A stretch of DNA of 31,957 nucleotides, taken from NCBI GenBank assembly GCA_003568945.1, contig BDIP01000096.1, positions 1 through 31,957 of the forward strand. Direction: 5' to 3'. This document shows positions 10,427-23,200 of the stretch, in pieces. A program made the translations under genes and the position numbers. Under the pieces are notes generated by a model. It saw only the letters and a list, made by a program, of their open reading frames with translations, had not been told where the DNA came from and searched no databases. Source of the DNA: Kipferlia bialata (taxonomy: Eukaryota > Fornicata). Positions within the stretch are counted from its first letter, which is position 1; the number at the start of each line of letters is the position of its first letter.

Positions 10427-12257
10427 ATGAGTGCTCCATGGGGGGAGGCCCAGGGAGAGAGAGGGGATCCTAGAGACCATTTTCGGCCCTTGTCGCCCTT
10501 AATGAAGCGTTCTCCGCCTCCGAAAGGGAATCAGTGGGCAGGCAGGGTTGTTTTCTCGCATACGGGTTGGGATGACCCTCCCAAGTATAGTGACACGCCG
10601 CAGGAGTACCAGAGGCGTTCAGGAGAGCCCCAGTATGAGTCAGGATCTTTAGAACAGGGCAGGCATGGGAGGGACAGGCAGCCGTCCCCACCTCGGTACC
10701 GTGACGAGCGGGGCCATTTCAGAGGGAGCACCTCTCCAGGGCGGCGGCCGCGGTTTTATGATGGCAGAGGCGGAAGATACGTTCAGGTTGGCTCTGGGGA
10801 TAGGGAGAGACGGCCGGATGTGGACACTTTTGAGACTGCCCTCTACTCTCCCCACCGCCACACCCCTACGCAGCAGAAGACGCTGCGGAGGCTGTTTTCA
10901 TCCCCTGTAGACTTTACGCCCATTCCCCTTATAGAGTATGACGTACCCTATTCCTCCCGAGAGAAGGCCCCGCGCCCCCCCAAGGGTTGTGTCATTACAG
11001 ACACAATCAGACACTACCTGAGGCTGAACACTGGTCCCTCGGGGCACAACTTTGTTGCATACAGCGGTGATCTGATCACTGGGATCACAGAGGCTGCGGG
11101 TCACTACTGCGAGATCAAGCCGCACTCCCGGGACCAGGTGTTTATAGCAGCCAACCAGCGTGAGGCACTGCTGATGGCCTACGACAAGCTGAGGCAGTAC
11201 CTGGGGGCAGGGAGCGCAGATGGGAAGAGCGGGCTGCCGAGGGAACACGACAGACTCAACATCAAAACAGAGCGGCGTGCCAGCTGTGTGGTGCCCATAT
11301 CCGAGAGGGTGTACAACCACCTGATGGTGCCCAAGAGGAGTGGTTCCAAGGGACCGGACATGGTGCCCACGTTCAGGTATATAGATATCTCTCTCTCTGA
11401 TACCCTCCCTTATCTACGTCCTTTCATCCCTCCTTATGAGAATTCATATGTGTCTTGTATATAGTCTGTCATGCAGTTGTTTCCACTGGAGACCTGTGTA
11501 TCATATACACAGTGCCCTCATATTCCTGGTGTTTCAGTGTATGTGTCGTTAACTTCAGGTGCCGCCACGTTGTGGGTGTTGTCTCCTGCCTTGTCGAGAG
11601 GGGGTGCTTCATCAGAGTGCTGCCAGAGGGATTCAGGGTATGGTATCTCTCTCTCTCTCTCTCTGTCTTCCTCTCCATACTATATACTTGTCTCGAATTT
11701 TTATACATACACTGGTATAGTGCGATGTGCCCTCTGCCATTTATATGTCTCTCCCTCTCTAACCTTCTAATACTAGGTCGAGTGCAAGGTGTCCTCTGCC
11801 ATCACCCCCCCACATCTCGTCCTCTCTCCCCTTCTCTCTCTTACACTCCGCCATTACCCTCTGTCTCCCTCTCTAACCTTCTAATATTAGGTCGAGTGCA
11901 AGGTGTCCTCTGCCGCCAGGATGGGTGCCCATTAACCTCTCTCTCTCCCCCTCTCACTTTATGTTTGCTTCTGACCCTAGGTCGAGTGCAAGGTGTCCTC
12001 TGCCGCCAGGATGGGTGCCCACATGCTGACCAGATACCACTCTGCCCTGGAGGCTATGCTAACCAGGGCACCTGCCACTACTGTACCTAGCACAGAGCCG
12101 AAGCCTGTCTCTGACACTGTCAATGTCAAGGGGGAGCCAGAGCTTGTTGATATTGAGCAGGGCAAGGCTCCTGCAGTGATTCCTGAGCCAGCGCCAGCGC
12201 CATCAACATGCTGCCACCTCAGGTCATTACTAACTCTTTCTCTCTCTGTGTTAGTCT

Positions 12258-12308
<51 letters not shown>

Positions 12309-12888
12309 CTTCTCAGTATATGTCCCAGCCAACCAGCCCCCCCCCCCCTCCCCCTCCCCCTCTCTTCCACTCCTCCTATCGTTGACTCTTCCACTTCTCC
12401 ACCTATCCTCCCCAACTTCCCGCCTGCCCATGTGGCCTCCATATTCACACCCCTTCCAGTTCTCTTCTTCTGTAGCCCCCACTTTATCTCTCTTCCGTTC
12501 ATTGCATTGTATATGTCTGTGTCACCCTCTCTCTCTCTCTCTCTCTCCCCCCCTCTCTCCCTCTCTCTAGACTGTATACAAATACTACATGCATATCTTA
12601 CCCAGGTCCAGTCCGAGCTGATCTCTTTCTCTTTCTTTCTTTCTCTCTCTCTCTATTACATATACTTTCCCTCCTGTATAGACAACCATTATACCCACCC
12701 CAGGTCCAGTCCGAACTGCAGCACAAGGCAGCAGCATACAAACAGGGTATGGATGTCAGTCATATGTGTGTGTTGTTCTGTTTCTCTAGTCTAAGGGAAC
12801 ATATACTTCATCGTTCTTTCTCTTCTGTCTCTTGTTACCGGATTCTTACCCTATAGAGAATGAGACGTATGTGTCCCACATCCGCACC

Positions 12889-12920
<32 letters not shown>

Positions 12921-14246
12921 TTATACTTCGATATCTCATTGCCTTTATCACTATCTCTTCCGTGTCTATACTAACCCCCTAGAGAATGAGACGTATGTGT
13001 CCCACATCCGCACCATAGCTCAGCAGATGGAGACACTCAACAACGACTGCTACTCCTTCTTCTACCCAAGGTGTGTGTAGCATACATATATCATTCCATC
13101 ATATATATTCATTCATTCATCTTTATCCTTCTACCCAAGGTTTGTATGCCATTAGTATGGCATATATAGATACATGTATAAATTGCTGGCTCCCTCCAAC
13201 CACCCTCTCACTCTCACATCTCTCTCTCTCTCTATACATATATATGTGTGTGTTTGTGTACCCTTTACCTTACCCCCTAGGCGCTACCCCCCCCTCCATG
13301 CACCTTCTGACCATATATACTTGAATGTGAATGATTCTTTACAACTATATATATGCCTATGTCTAATTTTTACATTACCCTAGGCGCTACCCCCCCTCCA
13401 TGCATCCCTTGACCCTTGGCTCCACTGTGCCAGAGCCAGCCAGACAGGGCAACAGTAGGTATACATATTCAAGTACACAGTCAGTATACATATGTATACT
13501 CTAATAATTGGTCGACAGACCAGGGAACATCAGGTGCGTTTGCAGTTAGACTAGAAAAGAATACGTGTATGAACAACACTTCTTGCAGGGAACACCTTGA
13601 TATCTAACCCCAGACTGCAGAGCAGCGTCGACCACCTGATGCGTAAGATCACCCCATATCTCAGGAGGCCCTATCTACTGGGTATCGTTGTGGCTAAGCT
13701 GTACGCAGAGGTATTCTCATACTGCTCCACCTCTGAATATATTTCATTGCTCCCTCTCTCTATATACATGAGTTGATTGTCGCATAGAGCTAAATATGGA
13801 GTAAACAGTAACGCTAATTGAATCTTTGTTCCTGCAAATTTCTTTGTTCCTATCTCACCCAGGGCGAGGCTCAGCTGACACGGGTGCTCATGAGGCAGGG
13901 CAAGGTGTCAACAGGTAGGGGAGACGTCAATTACCATTCAATGTATACGAACCTACAGTAAGGTCATCTACCACAGTTCTTATCCCCCAGGTCCTGTCCT
14001 CACCCACCCCTACTCCTTCTTCAGTGCATACATATATATATATACTATTACATTTATACACACACATGTATACTTATATATACCAACCCTTCCAGGGCCC
14101 GTTATCACCCACCCCTGGTCCTTCTTCAGTGCATACCTATATATACTTTTATACTAATACATACACATGTATACTTATATATATATATATACTAACCCTT
14201 CCAGGACCCGTCATCACCCACCCCTGGTCCTTCTTCAGTGCACACC

Positions 14247-14280
<34 letters not shown>

Positions 14281-17200
14281 CACACACACACTTTCACTAA
14301 TGTGTATATACATATGTATATATACTAATACCTCTAGGACCCGTCATCACCCACCCCTGGTCCTTCTTCAGTGCACACCAGCCAGGGTCACCGGCACCAC
14401 TCGATAAGGTGTATATATTTGTACATACATACATATATATATATACATATAGAATATACTGTGTGTGTATTGTGTTTAGTGCACACCAGCCAGGGTCACC
14501 GGCACCACTCGATAAGGTGGGTGTGTATGTACATAGATATAGAATATATATATATATATATAGTGAGTATATATTCATACAGGGTACCAACCAGGGTTAC
14601 GGGTACCCTTGGACACGGTATTTGTCTGTGTCTATATCTAGTGAAAGAGTATGTGTATTCACATAGACCCTATATTTGGGTATATAGTTTTGGGTGCATG
14701 CTCCCCCCTCAGGATACCATCCAGTGCAGAATGACATTCCTCTCTCTCTCTCTCTGTATATATTTATACATAGTTGTATTCATATTCTTATCTCTCAGGA
14801 CACCATCCAGACTGTGCAGAATGACATTCCTCTCTCTCTCTCTATATATACTTACATAATTGTGTGCATATTCTTACCTCTCAGGAAACTATCCAGACTG
14901 TCCAGAATGACATTGCCTGGGTATACCCAACAGACACAGACGTGTATGCACTGGCATGGCACCTGGTACGGTGGTGCATATTGTCTTGTGTGTATTGATT
15001 AGAAGTAGCCTATTGAAATTTGTTCTAAAGTGTATTCCTCTCTTACCCACTGGTCACAGACGTGTTCCCTGCTCTGAACATAATGTATATTACTACTATG
15101 ACGTGTAAGCCTTGAACTGGCTCGATAGTATACATTGTGCATAACCCACAGGTCACGGACGTGTTCCCTGCCCCGGACAGCATCGACAGCAATGCAAGCG
15201 CAGTGCTGGAGTATGCGGCAGGTATGTAATTGTGTATCTGCCCTATTACCTTTAAGTATAGAGTTTCATATGTTTGCGTGTGCTATTTGTATCTGCCTAC
15301 CCCCCAGGCCTGTCCTGCGGCATGAGTGCAGACTGTCTGGCCACTGGGAGGAGACCCCCACTCGGGACAGGTATGTAGTATTGTACTCTCTCTCTCTCAC
15401 TCTCTCTCTCTCTCTCTCTCTCATAATATGTCCACGTATACCCTCACTCCATATCTGTAGTCCCAGGCTGTCCACCTTTCTCTGTATATATAGAGGAACT
15501 CTTCATATTATCAGATAATACACCCACATCCAGGCTTCTCCTTCCTGTCCACCCCCCTGTGTACTCTCATCTCTCTCTCTCTTTGTATCTCTCTTGTATA
15601 TAGAAACTATAATCTCCATATCCTCATTACAACACACCCACATCCAGGCTTCTCCTTCCTGTCCACCCCCCTGTGTGGTCTGTTCCACTGTGTAAGCACT
15701 ACATGTGGGGGGTACCAGTACGCACACTCCCTCATTGGTATGCAAGTAGTGTATATACATACACCCAGTCCCTTACGCACTGTGCTGCATGTCACACTAT
15801 CACGGTATACACTTATGTGTATATCAGTGAGTACTACAATTGTAGTAGGTATTATAGTGTATACCCACTTACTCCCAGGCACTGTGCTGCACTCTGTGTT
15901 CAGTCAGGTGTCAGCATCGACATTCAGTGAGCAGAGCAGGTGTGTATATACATTTACATTTTTCATCTGTATTATTAATAATATGGAGACTAGTATGCAT
16001 ACTTAATTGCTATCCAGATTCAGTGAACAGAGCAGGTGTGACAAGGTTCATCTATGCATGCCTCTATATATGTAACGTGTACTTATTCTTATATTGTACC
16101 TATCCACATTCAGGTGTCGGCATCCACATTCAGTGAGCAGAGCTGATGGGTATATACATATCTATATTGTATTTTGTTATGGCTCTCTCACCCCCAGCAC
16201 CCGTTCCTCTGCCCAGCTCAGATGTAGTCCAGACGTCGACAGGTATAGATAGATACGAGAACCGCCGTTGTATTGTTTGCTCTACATATAGTGATCTCTC
16301 ACCTCACCCCAAGGACCCGCTTCCTCACCACTGTCAACCTGCTACTTGCCCTCAAGGACAACGCCACGTCACTCCCCCCATTGCTTCTAGGTATACATAT
16401 ACGTATATGTATACCTATTCGTGTGTATACTACATATGTTTAGCTGAAGGACAACGCCACGTCACTCCCACCCCTGCTGCTAGGTATATCTCTCTTTCTC
16501 TCTCTCTCTCTCTCTCTTACTGGTTTTGACGAAATTAGTAGGCCTGGTACTTCTATATATACGTATGATCTCACCCTAGATATTCTGCGCACCGTCGTGT
16601 CCTACACCCACCCCACCCTTCTCGAGCCATTGGCCCTCTCACGCTATGGAGAGAAGATAGTCAGAGACAGAGATAGAGAGAGAGAGGAGGGACGGGACGC
16701 AGTAGCTGCTAGTCCCCAAGGTGGTGAGGGAGAGGTAGAGAGAGAGAGAGAGGTCTCTGATTCAGACGGGTCGTCGGAGCAAGAGAGAGAGAGAGAAGCA
16801 GCATACAGGGACAGATCGGAACAGGTGGGGGGTCCAATGTGCATATTCTGTCCATATCTCTATAGCTTGTGTGTTCATAGTCTGACATCCAGCGCAGTGC
16901 CCTCTGCACACATGATAGTGTAAAGTTAAACAACATATTATACTATATTTGTTGTTTCTATACTATCTGCTACCCTTCCTGACCCATCAGCGCATGGCCC
17001 CCCTGCACTCACTGGTCTATGAGGTCATGTTTGTACACGTCCTGGAGCCAATCATTCAGGTAGAGGAGTTGTTTCAACATTGCGTATCTACCTCTCATAC
17101 ATGTATGTATATGGAGAGTATATCTCTCTTCTCACCACAAGGACCAGGGCTTTGTGGAGTCTGTGTGCTTTGCAGGGGATATTGACGTGGCACCCACCAC

Positions 17201-20200
17201 AGTGGGGGAGATACTGCTAGGTATATTATATATGTATATATATATATATGGTATAGTATATATATATATATGGTATGTATCGATGTGGCACCCACCACAG
17301 TGGGGGAGATACTGCTTGGTTGGTGGATACGCACCCATACATGTATTCATGTGGACCTAGTGTCTCTGCCTCCAGTACTGTCTTAACACCCTCCCAACCC
17401 CAGGCGCTTTTGACACGCTGCGGTCTGAGGTCTACAATGACTTCTGCCGGGCATCTGTCTCCAGAACACCAGACACCCTGGCACAACTCGAGAAGGTATT
17501 CGAACAACCAGACACTCACATACATATACAAATGTGTGTGTGCTGTTAATACCTTCATTACTATTGCAAACATCACTTACCCTAGGACGCCTCTGTAGTC
17601 TGTGCTGGTCCATGTGCTGATGTACCTGGAGTCAATGAGCCTAGCACTGACCACTACACCTTCAGCCCCAGACTCACAGCATGGCTGGAGAGGGAGAGAC
17701 AGTACACGTATGAGCAGGTAGACAGCAACATTTGTATATACTAGTGCACTGGCTGCTATATGTCTCACTGCATCCTACTCTATCAGATTATAGTTACATG
17801 ACTGGTGCATATATATGTGAGTATTCCCCATGTTCACTGTTCCCCATATATATGTCACCCCAGGCCACCAAGGAGCAGATGCAATGGAAGCTGAGGATCA
17901 GGAAGGGAAACGGGTATAGGTATGGATCCCACTGTGTGTATTTCCAGAGATGTATGTTCATGCACACCATGTACTCTTACCCATAGGGCCCTTGCCGTCA
18001 TGTCTGGTGGCCACACCTCCTCCTCCTACCTAGCTGCCACACTGTTCCCCCAGCAGCACCCTGCGTCAGTGCCACCCACCCTGAGGAGGGCACATACTAT
18101 AAAGGTATTAGTATGTTATAGTAGAGTATAGACAGTGTTCTTACTCTGATGGCACCGCGACTGACCCAAGGCCAGGAGGAGAGAGAGGGAGAAGGCAGCC
18201 AGTGAGGCAGAGACAGAGGGTAGTCTCACACGGACACAGTCCCTGCAGACACCCAGGTACAGAGTGGTAACATGTCACAGACTATTGTCACAATAGGGTA
18301 TGTCTAATCAATAGGAATAGGACAAAGCGCACGTCTGACCCTGATGCTGACCCGTATGTCAGAGACAGAGAGAGGGGGGCAACTAGCGACCAGGAGAGAG
18401 AGAGGGAGAGGGAGAGATCCTCTGACCGTGGCCGTATCACATCATCTCCATCTGCATCTAGTCTGTCATCCATGGTCATGCCAAAGTGAGTTCAGGTTTT
18501 ATAAGAATATATATATATATATCTACTGTCTATCTCTCTGTCTATCCATTGAATCTGATTCCCAACCAACACATGTTCTATACACATATACAATTCATTA
18601 TTAAACAATATTTATACTATGTTATCTTTTCATACTCTCTCCCCCCAGGTATCTGTTCAACAGCGTTGTGATGGCCAAGCCAGCCAGAGACCCACAGAGG
18701 ACACTCAGCTCAAGTGAGTGTATGGAGACAGAAGCATAATGTGATAGCTATCTGTATCTCTCTCTCTATATATGTGTGTGTTACTCAAATACGACCATGG
18801 GATCTCTATGTGTATTATTCCAAGCATAGTTGTGTACTATATACTATACTGAATTGTTATCACTCACCCTAGGTTCTAGTGCCGTCCGGGGCATGATGTA
18901 CACAGACAGTGACACAGAGAGTGAGGTGTTGATAGACGGTGTGGACCTGGCCCTACTCCCCAATGCAGGGGGGGCAGACAACTATGCTCAGGTGGGTACC
19001 ATATACAAACACTACACACATCCGATATACTACATCCCATTGTTATATATCCATATATATTCTCTGTAGAGCTTTCCACAGATTGGATGCAATGAGAAAC
19101 TATGCATATATATATATATATATTTGTGGTACAGTCTCCCCACCCCAGGTGCAGCAGAAGAAGGCAAGGTTCCTCAGTGCTACAGTGGCTACAACTGCAG
19201 GTATATGCATGTGTATATCTATACAGCCGTATACATATATAAAGCAAGTGATAATCTGGTTCCAGTGATCTAAGTAGTAAAAATATATATAGTACATCCG
19301 CAATGTCTCACCCCCAGCCTGTCTGATTAAGGGTCTTCTGTTTGACTATGTCTTGAGGACAGAGGCACACACCACACACACACCTGAGGGGGAGAGAGAG
19401 AGAGAGGATGATGAGGATGGAGAGTGCGACAGGGTCACCAGTGTATGGGAGAGAGATGCCAGTACCATCAGCCCCACTGTAGCAGTGACACCTACTAAGG
19501 AGGGAGAGAGGGAGAGAGAGAGAGATGGTAGGAACATGACTCTACAGAGAGGTCGCCCCACTCCCTTTGACCTGGGTCTGGTCAGGGGGTCTCCTTCCCC
19601 TACCACATCGCCTACTGAGTCCAAGTACCCTATTGGTATACCACCACTGGTATCACCTGCTGGTATACTAAGAGAGGGCAGTAAGGAGAACATCATGATA
19701 CCTGGAAGAGAGAGAGAGATGAAGAGCGAGGGGCTAAAGCCTCTGGCAGGTGCTATGGGTGGGTCACTCATGTTCCCACCTGCCTGCTTGTCCCCAGTTG
19801 CATCACCTACCAAGGGGGGAGATACCTACACGATACATCCATATGCCACTCTGCCTGGCCTACCTGCCCTGCCTCTCTACACATGCGCCAAGGGTAACAC
19901 CCTGAGTACACTGGGTGCAGCAGGTAAGAGTAGAATAGTCACTGTGGTATATAGACATTGTCATATGTACTAATATTGTCCTATATATGCATATACTGTG
20001 CTTTCTTATTGTATTGTATATGCAACCACTCATCCCAGTTGTGACCCTCCCTGCTGCCCTTGATAGAAGGCACTCGGCACCCCTGGTGGTGAGGGCCACA
20101 GACCCATGGCTAGGTTAGTGTCATCTGCAATCATGTGTTATACGACCCTGTATCAAGATATTGTGTAGTACTTGACTGCTTTGATCTACTCTGTTTACCG

Positions 20201-23200
20201 CCAGTAATGTAATATATAAAATGTCGTCTCAACCTTACCCCAGGACTTGTCACCAAGCTGCTCTATGCCGTGTCCAAGCCAACACAGGAGACCAGCTCTA
20301 GGTATGATCAACCGCCTGACAGAGAGTGTGTCCCTCTACAGTGTACACATACTCTGAATAATGATTTGTGGGAAATGGAGTAAACATTTGCTAGTCAGTG
20401 CACTTGTCTAAAGACCCAGTGTCCCCCTCGATTTGTAACATCATTCGTCACTCTATCAATTTGCATATGTATTCAATCGATACACTCCTTGACCCCAGAC
20501 CTAGTGTCCCCCTTGACAAGACCCTGCACATCTTCAGCCCCAGACAGAGGCCCCACTCCCCAGGTCTCAGGGGTAGTAGAGCAGCTAGAGGTACTAGTCC
20601 CGGAGAGATTAGGGAGGGAAGGCATAGAATGCGCAGGAGTGTGAGGGGAGAGAGAGCTGCCTCACCCGGGAAGGGTAGTCCAGATGGGGAGAGGAGGACG
20701 ATTGATCTGCCTGGGCTGGGGTCATCTTACCAGGGCATATTAGGTGAGACACTACATACATATATGAGTAAGTATTGTATATGGTATGTATTGATGTCTC
20801 ACCGTCCAGCCTGGTTCCTCGCCTCTCTGTGGCGTCCCTCCCCCAGACACAAGAGGTCCTGCAGCCAGACACGCATCAACACAGTGTATGTGGATGACAA
20901 CTTCAGGTGAGGGAACGTGTATGCTGTATGAATATCAATGTGTCACTGTCAGGACAACTATAAGTGGACTTCAGTAGTCTTACATCAACACATAGTATTA
21001 CCATTACGTTTTGAGTTGCCAACAGCACAATGAATGTATGGAGTATATCGTATGGTATGGGAGTATGTTTGTAATGCTCTAACCGTAGGGGAGGGCGAGG
21101 AGGAGAGATCCACCCAGCTGTGAGGGGTACCCTCGGGCATCTGAAGGTGAGATAGGATAGTACATTCACATGTATACGTGCATGTGTGTATAGGTTGCTT
21201 TCCCGTTCCCCACCCCTCTCCCCTCACCCCAGTACAGCACCAACTACAAGCTGCGTTCCCTCCTCTCCTCTGCACCAGTGGACAATGCGGCACAGAGGTC
21301 CTTCATCATAAGCAGGTACTGTGTGTGTATTTCATGCATGAATGTATGTTTGGTGAACCTAAAGACTACGATGTTGCCTCACTGTCTGGTCTCAATACCT
21401 GACTTCTTGAGCTACTATCCCTGTGTATACATGTAAATGTATGAACTGTTTTTCTTGTGGGTTCTCACAATCTAATTGTATTCTGTTCCTGACACAGGCT
21501 CCTAGAGCTTCCCTCCCTGTGTGCCCATGTACTCAGATGTGTATCAGGCGAGCAGTACAGGTAAACGGTAGTATATTTCTATACTTTTATATACATACAT
21601 ATACATATATATATATGCGTATGTTCTCCTCACCCCCAGCCCTGTGATGGGCATCGATCGCTGTACCTTCCTATCATTGTCTCTCTCTCTCTCTCTGTAC
21701 ATCTCTACATATAATTATGCTTCTCTCACTCCCAGCCCCGTCATGGGCATCGATGGCCGTGCCTATCTAGTCCTATCATCCATCCTCCAGCTGCCCAACC
21801 TACACTCCCTGGTGGCTGACATTGCCACACACGATGTCCCATACTTTGTCACAGCAACTGCAGCATTCACACAGGTACTACAGTATTAGCCCGTAAACCT
21901 ACGCGATAGTTATGTCAGAGTGTATAGCTACGCGATGACACATTCTAACCGATAGCACCGTCACCAGAGGCTCTGTCCTCTGTTTGCTGGTCTAGAGAGA
22001 GCACATGCTGCCCATATGGCACTGAACGACTTCTTCACGGAGCAGGTACATGGGAGTGTATTCAATTTGTGGATCTCTCTTCTGTGAATTATGTGAAGTG
22101 AACTTCTGTCTCTTCTCTCATTACAGGACCTCCGCAAGAATGGCCAGCAGTTGGTCAACCAGATATCCAGGAGGGAGAGCATCATTCTGGGGGCCACAAT
22201 GCACAACAGGTTTGTAATTCCATCACATCAACTTCATATTTATCTAGCTTCATCTCTTTTATGCACAGGTAGTATGTCACTCTCTCTATTACTCTTTCTC
22301 TCCGTCTTGCCAATTTTCTAACAGTTAGAAAGTATGCTGCGGATTGGATAGCGGACCGTCTCCCCCCCTCAGCGACAGAGAGAGAGGGAGAGAGAGTGGA
22401 GTTTGGGGTGGCGGTGGGAGAGGGAGAGGATGGTGCCAAGATGCAGGAGCTCATAGAGCACCAGGTACCCATTTTTACACACTCACACACATATATATAT
22501 ATGTGTGTGTGTTTTCCTGTATTCTCTCTCTCTCACTCTCACCCCCAGGGTCTCTATGTACTAGCTGAGAGTATCTACCAGATGCAGGGTGGCACACAGT
22601 ACATCAGGCACCGGCTCTCTCCTTCACTCTCTCTCCCTCTGTGTATTTCTTATACTCTCTACTTATACATGCTCTTTGTCTCTAACCCCACTCCTTGCCG
22701 CATTGTCTCCCTCACAGTCTCTCTCTCGACCTCTGAGTGTTTGTGTCTCTCTTATACCAACCTTGCCATAAGTGATTAACCCCCAGCCCCTGCCGCATCT
22801 TCTCCCTCCCCGAGCGCATCATCCTCCCTGGCTCCATCATGGAGTACATCCTGTTCCACCTGGACAGGTTCAACGTGGCCAACAAGGTACAGCCCCCCCC
22901 CTCTATATGTTTGTAGTAGACTTACTACATATATAGTATATACATTGTATTTATTGCATGTATCATGGAGTACATCCTGTTCCACCTGGACAGGTTCAAC
23001 GTGGCTAACAAGGTACGATCCATAGGGTTAATTCCTTCATTGACACACAGATTTTCACATATACACACCATTATATATACAATTGGAAAGTATATAGGTA
23101 TACATCCTGTTCCACCTGGACAGGTTCAACGTGGCTAACAAGGTAAGATCCATAGGTACATTCCTTAATTTACACACTCACAGATATATTTCAATTTGAA

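Noticed and set aside
11455-12090. A 211-codon plus-strand frame (Leu/Ser-rich) overlapping introns
   Set aside because: It runs through splice sites and echo copies of the large gene and consists of translated CT-rich intron sequence.
13991-14375. Regularly spaced repeats resembling a CRISPR array
   Set aside because: Repeats are exon edges with splice sites inside a eukaryotic gene, and the spacers are TA-rich and similar to each other.
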